Below are positions 50,334 to 56,908 of a stretch of 56,908 bases of DNA, in pieces; the first letter of the stretch is position 1; each line of letters begins with the position of its first letter. The notes beneath the pieces are model-generated. The model was not told where the DNA came from and ran no database searches. It saw only the letters and a program-made list of their open reading frames with translations. The position numbers were made by a program, and so were the translations under genes. Source of the DNA: JBJEXX01 sp051886215 (GTDB taxonomy: Bacteria; Bacillota_I; Bacilli_A; RF39; UBA660); assembly GCA_051886215.1 (NCBI GenBank), contig JBJEXX010000045.1:1-56908 (forward strand), in the 5' to 3' direction.

Positions 50334-51656
50334 ATGTTAGATGAATTGCAAAAAAATAAACAATTAAAAGAATTATATAAAAAAAGATGTGAGCAAGTTT
50401 GTGAGAAGTTTCGTTTTAATGCATGTTCAAAATACGAAGTTTTAGATTTCGCTTACTATTTGGATAACTTTGCTTCATCTTCTGAAAAAGATATTATAGA
50501 TGCTTACTATAATAGAGTTGGTGGAACTGCGAATGATTATTTAACTAAATTAAACGCTTTACAAACATTACCTTATTTTGGAAGTCTTAATCGTGCTAGT
50601 GTTGCGGACCGTATATTTTTTTATGAGTGTTATAAATTATATGGAGAGGATTTTGAAAAAATAAGTTTTATCAAAGAGTATTATGATTTAGAAGATTATG
50701 AATTAAAGAGATATATAGTAGACGGAAAAGCAAAAAGAAGGACTTCTAAATACTTGGGAATTATAGAAAAACTTTTAGGTTGTGATTCCAATGAAGATAT
50801 AATCAGTTTAATTGAAAAAAATAAGATAGATACAAACAAATTGCGTAGTGAATTACATAATATTTTAGTAAATAATTATAGTGATGATTATGATGAAGTA
50901 TATAAGAATTTAGCAAATAAAATTGAGGTTTATAGAGAATATAAAAGAGATAGTAATGAAAAAATAAGACAAGAAAATAAAATTCTTGAGCATAATAAAT
51001 TTATTGCGAAGAATCTTGATAGTGCAAGGGAACTGGTTAATAATTTTATAACTTCTAATATGACTATTAGTGACTTTTGTAAGAAAATGAATATTGATGT
51101 AAAAGACTTTAAAAAGTCAGTAAGTATAATTCAAGAAGCAGATAATGAACTATATGAAGATTATTCCAAGAAAATAGAAAGTATTCAAAGTAAAAATTAT
51201 AAGACTATTTTAAATGAAGTTAATAAATTAGTTGATAATATAAAAAAAGGTGTCACTAATAATTTAGGTCAAACTAGAGATTATGATGCTATAGACTTTT
51301 ATTTAGATATAAAAGTAAGTCCAAAAACAATAAATGATTCCGCAAAAATATTAAGTAGTACTGATTATGTTGTTTTAAGAAAATTTTTAAGTGAGAATCA
51401 TTTATTAGAAAAAAATACACCTTTTTCTCTAAAACCAGTTTTAGAAGAAAAAACAGAAATAAATTGTGCTAGAGATAAAGATGGTATTCCTATTGCGGGT
51501 ACTGGTAGAGTTATTGAAGAAAGTGAAAAATTGGCTATAGTAGATTTTTTAAAAAATAATAATATTCCTATAAATAAAAGGACTTATAATGTAGCTTTTA
51601 AAAGATATATTAATGATGATTTATTTTCTAAATCTAATGAATTAACAAAAAAATAA
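50334..51656 (+). CDS. Uncharacterised helical protein (440 aa)
   Basis: I recognise no family. The protein is highly charged and helical with no membrane segment. A compact N-terminal part (about 1-120) contains F-x-x-N-A-C-S-K-Y, and the middle (about 190-310) reads as a coiled-coil or long helical bundle. The C-terminal 60 residues contain an A-R-D-K-D-G-I-P-I-A-G-T-G motif and a small folded domain. It is the second gene of the unit with the metallopeptidase, so it may be its partner or substrate. Confidence 0.72.
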   Translation: MLDELQKNKQLKELYKKRCEQVCEKFRFNACSKYEVLDFAYYLDNFASSSEKDIIDAYYNRVGGTANDYLTKLNALQTLPYFGSLNRASVADRIFFYECYKLYGEDFEKISFIKEYYDLEDYELKRYIVDGKAKRRTSKYLGIIEKLLGCDSNEDIISLIEKNKIDTNKLRSELHNILVNNYSDDYDEVYKNLANKIEVYREYKRDSNEKIRQENKILEHNKFIAKNLDSARELVNNFITSNMTISDFCKKMNIDVKDFKKSVSIIQEADNELYEDYSKKIESIQSKNYKTILNEVNKLVDNIKKGVTNNLGQTRDYDAIDFYLDIKVSPKTINDSAKILSSTDYVVLRKFLSENHLLEKNTPFSLKPVLEEKTEINCARDKDGIPIAGTGRVIEESEKLAIVDFLKNNNIPINKRTYNVAFKRYINDDLFSKSNELTKK

Positions 51657-51669
51657 GTTTAAATAAAAC

Positions 51670-51698
51670 TTGTTTAATATATAAAAGTATTATATAAT
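51670..51698 (+). promoter_or_regulatory. Promoter of tig
   Basis: TTGTTT (51670-51675), a 17-bp spacer and TATAAT (51693-51698), 22 bases before the ATG. Confidence 0.75.
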
Positions 51699-51719
51699 AT
51701 AAAATGTTTGGAGGTAATT

Positions 51720-52982
51720 ATGGCAAAAGAAAAGAAAAATGAAGTAAAAATAGCTAAAAAAATAGAAGGAGAAGCTTGGGAAAAAGCTCTTGATGAAGTT
51801 TTTAAGAAAAAACAAAAAGAAGTTAAAGTAGATGGTTTTAGACCAGGAAAAGTACCTAGAAATGTATTTGAAAAGAAGTTTGGAAAAGAAAGTTTATTTA
51901 TAGATGCAGCAGATAAAGTTTTAGTTAAAGCTTATGAAGAAGTAATGAAAGATAGTAAACTTGAACCTGTTGTTCAACCAAAAGTTGATTTAAAAAGTAT
52001 TGATGAAACTGGAGTTGAATTTGAATTTACTATTATTACTAAACCAGATGTTAATGTAAAAAAATATAAAGGATTAAAAGTAGAAAAAGAAAAAGTAAAA
52101 GTTACTAAAGAAGAAATAGAACATGAATTAGGACATGTTTTAGAAAAATATACAGAAATAGTTCCAAAAGATGGTAAAGTTGAAAATGGTGATATAGCTA
52201 TTATAGACTTTGAAGGATTTAAAGATGGAGTAGCTTTTGATGGAGGAAAAGGTGATAACTATTCTTTAGAAATAGGATCACATACATTTATTCCTGGTTT
52301 TGAAGAACAAGTTATTGGTATGAAAGCAGGAGATGAAAAAGAAGTAAATGTAACTTTCCCAGAAGAATATCCAGCTGAAGATTTAAAGGGACAACCAGTT
52401 GTATTCAAAGTAAAATGTAACGATGTAAAACAAAAACAAACAAGAGAACTTGATGCAGAATTCTTTGAGGACCTTGGTATGGAAGGAATAGATACGAAAG
52501 AAAAATTAGAAAAAGAAATTGAATCTAATATAAAAGCTAATAAAGAAATGGATGCAGAAAATAAATATGTAGATGCTTTATTAGAAGCAGTAGGTAAAAA
52601 TACTGAAGTTGATATTCCAGAAGAGATGGTTGAAGAAGAAGTAGATAGATTAATGCATAGATTTGAAGAACAAATTAAAATGCAAGGTATTTCTTTAGAA
52701 GTTTATTATCAATTTACTAAGAGTAGTGAAAAAGATTTAAGAAATCAATTTGAAAAAGAAGCATTTAATAATGTATTATATAGATTAATGTTAGAAGAAT
52801 TAATTAGTATTGAAAAATTAGAAGTAAGTGATGAAGATGCTTCAAAAGAAGCAGAAGAATTAGCTAAGAAATATAATGTTTCTAAAGAAGAATTCTTAAA
52901 ACAATTCGGTGGAATTGAAATGGTTAAGTATGATCTAGAAATGAGAAAAGCTATAGATTTCTTAAAAGAAAACAATAAATAA
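51720..52982 (+). CDS. tig: Trigger factor
   Basis: Ribosome-bound chaperone with prolyl isomerase activity. 420 aa. The ribosome-binding G-F-R-P-G-K-V-P motif is at residues 39-46, then an FKBP-type domain (E-N-G-D-I-A-I-I-D-F near 153-162, F-I-P-G-F-E-E-Q near 193-200, F-P-E-E-Y near 216-220). The C-terminal helical arm (about 240-420) gives the cradle. The start at 51720 follows GGAGG; the TTG at 51708 overlaps it. As in Bacillus it stands alone; clpX is absent here. Confidence 0.96.
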   Translation: MAKEKKNEVKIAKKIEGEAWEKALDEVFKKKQKEVKVDGFRPGKVPRNVFEKKFGKESLFIDAADKVLVKAYEEVMKDSKLEPVVQPKVDLKSIDETGVEFEFTIITKPDVNVKKYKGLKVEKEKVKVTKEEIEHELGHVLEKYTEIVPKDGKVENGDIAIIDFEGFKDGVAFDGGKGDNYSLEIGSHTFIPGFEEQVIGMKAGDEKEVNVTFPEEYPAEDLKGQPVVFKVKCNDVKQKQTRELDAEFFEDLGMEGIDTKEKLEKEIESNIKANKEMDAENKYVDALLEAVGKNTEVDIPEEMVEEEVDRLMHRFEEQIKMQGISLEVYYQFTKSSEKDLRNQFEKEAFNNVLYRLMLEELISIEKLEVSDEDASKEAEELAKKYNVSKEEFLKQFGGIEMVKYDLEMRKAIDFLKENNK

Positions 52983-52998
52983 TTTTATTGTTTTTTTT
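52971..52998 (+). terminator. Terminator of tig
   Basis: AACAATAAA (52971-52979) and TTTATTGTT (52984-52992), then T, overlapping the tig stop. Confidence 0.78.
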
Positions 52999-53000
52999 CT

Positions 53001-53028
53001 TTGAGAAAAAGAACTTTTATGGTATAAT
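53001..53028 (+). promoter_or_regulatory. Promoter of recG
   Basis: TTGAGA (53001-53006), a 16-bp spacer and TATAAT (53023-53028) with an extended TGG. It sets the recG start at 53048; the frame open from 52988 runs through the promoter. Confidence 0.78.
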
Positions 53029-53047
53029 ACGCATAGGAAGTGATACT

Positions 53048-55042
53048 ATGGGTAGTTTAAAGGAAATAAAAGGAATTGGACCTAAGTCAATTTCTTTGTT
53101 AAATAAATTAAATATAAATGATGTTGATGATTTAGTTATGCATTATCCTTTTAGATATGACATATTAAAAAGAGATAATTTGCAGGATATTGAAGATGGC
53201 GGAAAAATAGTAATAGATGGGAAAATAGAAAGTGTTCCTATACTTTTAAGATTTAAAGGTGGACTAACTAAAATGAACTTTAGATTAGTTACATCTAGTG
53301 GAGTAGTTGGAGTATCTATTTTTAATAGGGCATATTTAAAAAGTCAATTACCTATAGGAAGTAGTGTTATTGTTATTGGTAAGCTTGATAAAAAGAAAAA
53401 TGTTATAACTGCTTCTGATATAAAACAAGGATTATTAACTAATAAAGAAAAAGTAATACCTGTGTATCATTCTACTAGTGGTCTTACTAATAAAAATTTA
53501 GCTACTTTTATAAATGTTGCGTTACTTACTCATGGTAAGAAAATAAGAGATTATATACCTGAGTATTTACAAGAAAAATATCATTTTTCAAATAAAAGAA
53601 TTGCTTTAAATATAATACATAATCCACCTTCATTAGAAAAAGTAAAAGAAGTTACTGAAAGACTTAAATATGAAGAATTATTTGAATTTATGTTTAAAAT
53701 AAATTATTTAAGAGTAGAAAATAAAAAGAAAAAAGATGGTATTAAAAGAGATGTACCTAAAGAAGAAATAGATAAATTTATAAAAACATTGCCTTTTAAA
53801 TTAACTAATGATCAAAATAATGTTATTAATGAGATATTAGAGGATATGAATGGTGAAGGCAGAATGAATCGCCTTTTACAAGGAGATGTTGGTAGTGGTA
53901 AAACTGTAGTTAGTGTTGTAGCTATGTATGCGAATTATTTAAGTGGATTACAATCAGCTTTAATGGCTCCTACTGAAATACTTGCTACTCAGCATTATAA
54001 TACTATTAAAGATATGTTAAAAAATACTGATATTAAAGTTGCTTTATTAATAGGGTCTTTAACTAAAAAAGAAAAATTAGAAATATATACAGGTTTAGCT
54101 AGTGGAAAAATAGATATTATAATAGGAACACATGCTTTGATTCAGAATGATGTTGTATATAATAATTTAGGCTTAGTAATTACAGATGAACAACATAGAT
54201 TTGGAGTTAATCAAAGAATGAGTTTACAAAGTAAAGGTGTAAGACCAGATATTTTGTATATGAGCGCAACACCTATTCCTAGAACTTATGCTTTAACTAT
54301 TTATGGTGATATGGATGTTTCAATAATAAAAGAAAGACCTAAAGGAAGAAAAAAAGTAGAAACAAAAGTAAAAAGTACTGCTGAAATAAGAGAAGTACTT
54401 GATATGATGTATGAAGAATTAAAAAATAATCATCAAATTTATGTTATCGCGCCACTTATAGAAGAAAGTGATAATTCTGATTTAACTACTGTAAATGAAT
54501 TAAAAGATAAAATGACTGTAGCTTTTGGTAAAAAATACAAAATAGATATGATTCATGGTAAAATGTTACCTCAATTAAAAGATAATATTATGAAAGATTT
54601 TATTGATAATAAAGTTAATATTTTAATAAGTACTACAGTTATTGAAGTTGGGGTTGATGTTCCTAATGCTACTATGATGGTTATATTTGACGCAAATAGA
54701 TTTGGTTTATCTACACTTCATCAATTAAGAGGAAGAGTAGGAAGAGGTGAAAATAAGTCTAGTTGTATTTTAATAAGTGATGTAGATACTAAAAGATTAG
54801 AAATATTAGAAAGTACTGATGATGGCTTTGAAATAAGTGAAGAAGATTTTAAATTAAGAGGATCTGGAGATTTATTTGGTACTAAACAAAGTGGAGATAT
54901 GAATTTTAAAATAGCTAATCTTAAACAAGATTTTAAATTATTATTACAAGCAAAAGCAGATTCAATGAGTTATTTAAAAGATAAAAGTACTGATAATGAT
55001 GAATTAAAGCAATATTTAATTAATTCTATAAAGAATGGTTAA
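53048..55042 (+). CDS. recG: ATP-dependent DNA helicase RecG
   Basis: Reverses stalled replication forks and processes recombination intermediates. 664 aa. An N-terminal wedge/OB domain starts with I-K-G-I-G-P-K-S near residues 7-14. The helicase part has Walker A G-D-V-G-S-G-K-T near 280-287, A-P-T-E-I-L-A near 307-313, the D-E-Q-H-R-F-G box near 380-386, S-A-T-P-I-P-R-T near 409-416 and the R-G-R-V-G-R-G motif VI near 560. The D-E-Q-H box is the RecG form. The start follows AGGAAGTGAT. Length is typical. Confidence 0.97.
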   Translation: MGSLKEIKGIGPKSISLLNKLNINDVDDLVMHYPFRYDILKRDNLQDIEDGGKIVIDGKIESVPILLRFKGGLTKMNFRLVTSSGVVGVSIFNRAYLKSQLPIGSSVIVIGKLDKKKNVITASDIKQGLLTNKEKVIPVYHSTSGLTNKNLATFINVALLTHGKKIRDYIPEYLQEKYHFSNKRIALNIIHNPPSLEKVKEVTERLKYEELFEFMFKINYLRVENKKKKDGIKRDVPKEEIDKFIKTLPFKLTNDQNNVINEILEDMNGEGRMNRLLQGDVGSGKTVVSVVAMYANYLSGLQSALMAPTEILATQHYNTIKDMLKNTDIKVALLIGSLTKKEKLEIYTGLASGKIDIIIGTHALIQNDVVYNNLGLVITDEQHRFGVNQRMSLQSKGVRPDILYMSATPIPRTYALTIYGDMDVSIIKERPKGRKKVETKVKSTAEIREVLDMMYEELKNNHQIYVIAPLIEESDNSDLTTVNELKDKMTVAFGKKYKIDMIHGKMLPQLKDNIMKDFIDNKVNILISTTVIEVGVDVPNATMMVIFDANRFGLSTLHQLRGRVGRGENKSSCILISDVDTKRLEILESTDDGFEISEEDFKLRGSGDLFGTKQSGDMNFKIANLKQDFKLLLQAKADSMSYLKDKSTDNDELKQYLINSIKNG

Positions 55043-55077
55043 AATGTGTAAAGTAAAATTTTATTTTTAAAAATCAA

Positions 55078-55106
55078 TTGACTTTATAAAATCTATATAT
55101 TATTAT
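55078..55106 (+). promoter_or_regulatory. Promoter of candidate small RNA 2
   Basis: TTGACT (55078-55083), a 17-bp spacer and TATTAT (55101-55106). No gene start follows within reach. Confidence 0.75.
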
Positions 55107-55111
55107 TAAGA

Positions 55112-55206
55112 TGCATGGAGCAATTCATGCAGAATACTCTTACGATCTAAAATGTAAGAGAATATTCAACCAAACCCCCTGAAGAGCCCATTTGGGCTCA
55201 TTTTTG
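55112..55206 (+). ncRNA. Candidate stand-alone small RNA 2, upstream of the Abi_2 gene
   Basis: About 95 nt with three ordered hairpins. TGCATG / CATGCA (55112-55131); then GAATA-CTCTTAC / GTAAGAG-AA-TATTC (55132-55167); then the terminator GAGCCC / GGGCTC (55184-55199) with T. Between the second and third is an unpaired C-rich segment, AACCAAACCCCCTGAA (55168-55183), which could bind G-rich ribosome binding sites or another RNA. It has its own promoter and no good coding frame. Its place beside an Abi_2 HEPN gene matches the setting of RNA motifs described near abiF genes. Confidence 0.7.
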
Positions 55207-55392
55207 TTTTGTAAAATTTAAAAAAGTTTAAGTTTAGAATGTAAAAATATATAAGCGTTTAATTAGATTTAATCTCCTACAAGAAATTTGGTATCTGTTT
55301 TAAAAAAAATAAACTAAAATACCACATTCGATTGACTTTTGTGGTAAATTGTTAAAATTTTATTAAATGTTCATAATATATAGAAATTATTA

Positions 55393-55401
55393 TGATATAC
55401 T
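55393..55401 (+). promoter_or_regulatory. Extended -10 promoter of the Abi_2 gene
   Basis: TGA-TATACT (TATACT at 55396-55401), 27 bases before the ATG. Between the small RNA and this site (55207-55392) I see only AT-rich sequence, with a possible pairing of GGTATCTG and ATACC segments. Confidence 0.6.
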
Positions 55402-55428
55402 ATATGTACTGATAAGAAGGTGAAGTAC

Positions 55429-56436
55429 ATGGATAATAATGCTAAAAATTTAAGTTCTTTAAGACCTATGATGAATATATCAGAAATGGTTCCATATTTA
55501 AAACAAAAAAATATAAAATTTGATTTAATTTCTGAAAATGATGCGGAAACTTATTTAAAATACAATAATAATTATTATAATGTAACTGCATATAAAAATA
55601 ATTTTCAAAAATATCCATCTCCTGCTGGAAAATATGAAGGGCTATATCAAGATTTAGATTTTGCATATTTAAAAGATATGGCAATTATTGATCATAGAAT
55701 CAGATTATTATTGTTTAAAATGATAATTGATATTGAACATTATTTAAAAATAAAAATATTAAATACAATAGAAGAAATTGAAGATGAGGATGGATATAGA
55801 ATAGTTAATTTATATTTGGAAAAAGATTTTAATGATGAAAAGTTTCCTAAAAGAGTTCATAATAGTATTTTTAAAAAAGTGGGTAATGAATATTATCAAA
55901 AAATATTTTCTAAATATGATGTTGATAAAGATAAAAAGTTAGAAAATATACCAGTATGGGAATTTCTTGAAATTATTACATTTGGTGAATTAGTTAACTT
56001 CTATGATTTTTACACTAAGGAATATAATTTAGTGGATGAGAATAGAGAAGTATATATATTAAGAGATATTGTGAAATTAAGAAATGCTGTTGCGCATAAT
56101 ACATGTGTATTAAGTGAATTAAATAAGAAAGATAATGCTTATCCAGCATCATATAAAATTATACAATATTTAAAAGATTGCAATATAGGAAAAGTAACAA
56201 GAAATAATAAGCTTAGTAATTCAAGAATTAGACAAATTACATATACGCTTTATATGTTTAATGAAATAGTAACAAGTGATGGTATAAAAGAAAATGTAAA
56301 TAAAGAAATAAATAAATTATTTTTTGATAGAATAATTTTACACAAAGAATATTATAATAATAATGAACTATTAAAATCAATATATTCATATTTCAAAAAT
56401 ATAATTGAAAAAAATTATGTTAATATTGATAAATAG
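55429..56436 (+). CDS. Abi_2/AbiF-like abortive-infection protein (HEPN)
   Basis: 335 aa. The N-terminus contains V-P-Y-L-K-Q-K-N-I near residues 19-27, typical of the Abi_2 start, then L-x-Y-N-N-N-Y-Y-N near 44-54. The HEPN core has I-D-H-R-I-R-L-L-L near 87-95 and R-N-A-V-A-H-N at 218-224, where Arg218 and His223 are the R-x4-H ribonuclease pair. The family kills or halts phage-infected cells by cleaving RNA and is related to the source of Cas13. ATG 55429 is 8 bases after AGAAGG; the GTG at 55420 overlaps that site. It is bracketed by candidate small RNAs. Confidence 0.85.
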   Translation: MDNNAKNLSSLRPMMNISEMVPYLKQKNIKFDLISENDAETYLKYNNNYYNVTAYKNNFQKYPSPAGKYEGLYQDLDFAYLKDMAIIDHRIRLLLFKMIIDIEHYLKIKILNTIEEIEDEDGYRIVNLYLEKDFNDEKFPKRVHNSIFKKVGNEYYQKIFSKYDVDKDKKLENIPVWEFLEIITFGELVNFYDFYTKEYNLVDENREVYILRDIVKLRNAVAHNTCVLSELNKKDNAYPASYKIIQYLKDCNIGKVTRNNKLSNSRIRQITYTLYMFNEIVTSDGIKENVNKEINKLFFDRIILHKEYYNNNELLKSIYSYFKNIIEKNYVNIDK

Positions 56437-56437
56437 T

Positions 56438-56467
56438 TTGACATAAATATATATTTTATGATATATT
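56438..56467 (+). promoter_or_regulatory. Promoter of candidate small RNA 3
   Basis: TTGACA (56438-56443), an 18-bp spacer and TATATT (56462-56467). It starts 2 bases after the Abi_2 stop. Confidence 0.7.
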
Positions 56468-56472
56468 GTTTA

Positions 56473-56535
56473 TGCAAGAAAAAAACGTTAAATCGTTTTT
56501 GCAAGGGCACTATCTAACGGTGGAGCCCTATTTTT
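56473..56535 (+). ncRNA. Candidate stand-alone small RNA 3, downstream of the Abi_2 gene
   Basis: About 63 nt. Hairpin 1: TGC (56473-56475) and AAAAACG (56481-56487) pair with CGTTTTT and GCA (56494-56503) around loop TTAAAT. Hairpin 2: AGGGC (56504-56508) pairs with GCCCT (56525-56529), with a 16-base loop ACTATCTAACGGTGGA, followed by T. The large loop would be free to pair with a target or with the protein's own message. No coding frame with a ribosome binding site is seen. Confidence 0.65.
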
Positions 56536-56689
56536 ATGCATAAAATTAAATTTTCTAGATACCAAAATCAGATACTAAACATAAAAAATAAAGTTATTTT
56601 TATAAACTTTGATAAATTATGATAAAAGAAAAAGCCTTATTTTGTAAGAATTTAATCGATTAATAAATTGTTACGAACTGATAATAATA

Positions 56690-56723
56690 TTGCCTCCTGA
56701 AGGAGCCGAAAGGCTCCATTTTT
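56690..56723 (+). terminator. Terminator hairpin preceded by CCTCCT
   Basis: GGAGCC (56702-56707), GAAA loop, GGCTCC (56712-56717), then A and T. Just before it is GCCTCCTGAAGGAG. The order C-rich tract, TGAAG, GC stem, ATTTTTGTTT is shared with small RNA 2, so this may be the 3' end of a related RNA starting somewhere in 56540-56680. No clear promoter was found there; 56536-56689 otherwise holds only AT-rich sequence. Confidence 0.6.
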
Positions 56724-56757
56724 GTTTATATTAAAGGGTTTTAGACCTGTTAAGTAT

Positions 56758-56781
56758 TTTTAGGTACACTTTTAGGTACAC
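56758..56781. repeat. Two tandem TTTTAGGTACAC units
   Basis: An exact 12-bp tandem repeat. Directly repeated sites of this kind can be recombinase arm-binding sites. There is no integrase in the window. Confidence 0.6.
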
Positions 56782-56810
56782 AAATTTAAAATAAGTTAAA
56801 ATTTTCTATG

Positions 56811-56836
56811 ACCAACTTACTGACGATTGGTTTTTT
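56811..56836 (+). terminator. Weak terminator-like hairpin
   Basis: ACCAA (56811-56815) pairs with TTGGT (56827-56831), followed by T. An overlapping TTACTGA / TCAGTAA pairing is also possible. Confidence 0.45.
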
Positions 56837-56908
56837 ATCAGTAAAATTATCAAATGTTAATGATAATATAAGAATGTACAAAAAATGTAATATAAAAATG
56901 CACAATTT

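Noticed and set aside
1..56908. Mycoplasma-type genetic code (TGA as Trp)
   Set aside because: Trp is coded by TGG throughout and TGA ends gmk and yqeG at natural lengths.

Overview
The window is very AT-rich and reads with the standard code: TGA is a stop and UGG is Trp. It looks like a chromosomal segment of an uncultured, low-GC Bacillota. The best guess is a reduced Bacilli lineage of the gut type (RF39-like), not a true Mycoplasma. The evidence is Bacillus-like synteny (spoVID-ysxE-valS; sepF-divIVA-ileS; yqeG-yqeH; lexA), two T-box leaders, AGGTGAT/GGAGG ribosome binding sites and TTGACA/TATAAT promoters. SpoVID-like, YsxE-like and YjcZ-like genes suggest a spore former or a recent descendant of one. 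One 100-base N gap lies at 42508-42607.

Layout. 1-10327: a partial leucine-rich-repeat surface protein, peptide deformylase, a YjcZ-like micro-protein, a gene of unknown function, Lon, a small surface protein, SpoVID, a YsxE-like pseudokinase and a large type IV pilin-like protein. 10331-17318: a valine T-box drives an HD hydrolase gene, a type-2 valS and an Spx/ArsC-like gene; a ThyX-like protein, guanylate kinase and a Mbeg1-like hydrolase follow. 17389-22209: an apparent operon of two hybrid histidine kinases (the first with a degenerate ATPase domain), a secreted ComEC-like metallo-beta-lactamase-fold protein and a DUF3006 protein. 22232-23712: an IS256-family element with a perfect 8-bp target duplication, next to an inverted fragment of its own right end. 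23740-32930: a coiled-coil protein, LexA, a HerA-like ATPase, SepF, DivIVA, then an isoleucine T-box driving an unknown gene and a type-2 ileS whose HIGH motif reads GLHH. 33127-40130: DUF192 protein, Flp-type pilin, frr, yqeG, yqeH, a surface protein, membrane proteins, a GHL10 glycosidase-like protein and tRNA-Gly(GCC). 40216-45410: an accessory block (RHH/MobC-like protein, MATE-like transporter, HAD protein, AlbA_2/HATPase regulator, a TIGR02391-like HEPN protein and a candidate small RNA). 45545-55042: an MnmL-like radical SAM protein, a Cys-rich protein, a degenerate Nudix protein, a tail-anchored metallopeptidase, trigger factor and RecG. 55078-56908: an Abi_2/AbiF-like HEPN protein bracketed by stand-alone candidate small RNAs, then 12-bp tandem repeats near the edge.

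The strongest candidate for an unusual system is the right end. A HEPN protein of the Abi_2 family sits between two short, promoter- and terminator-bounded RNA genes. This arrangement is consistent with an RNA-controlled abortive-infection or toxin-antitoxin module. A second HEPN-like gene at 44071 also has its own candidate RNA just downstream, and shares a tandem-repeat operator region with a divergent regulator. Also notable are the GLHH IleRS and the insertion, in both T-box operons, of an unrelated gene between the leader and the synthetase gene.
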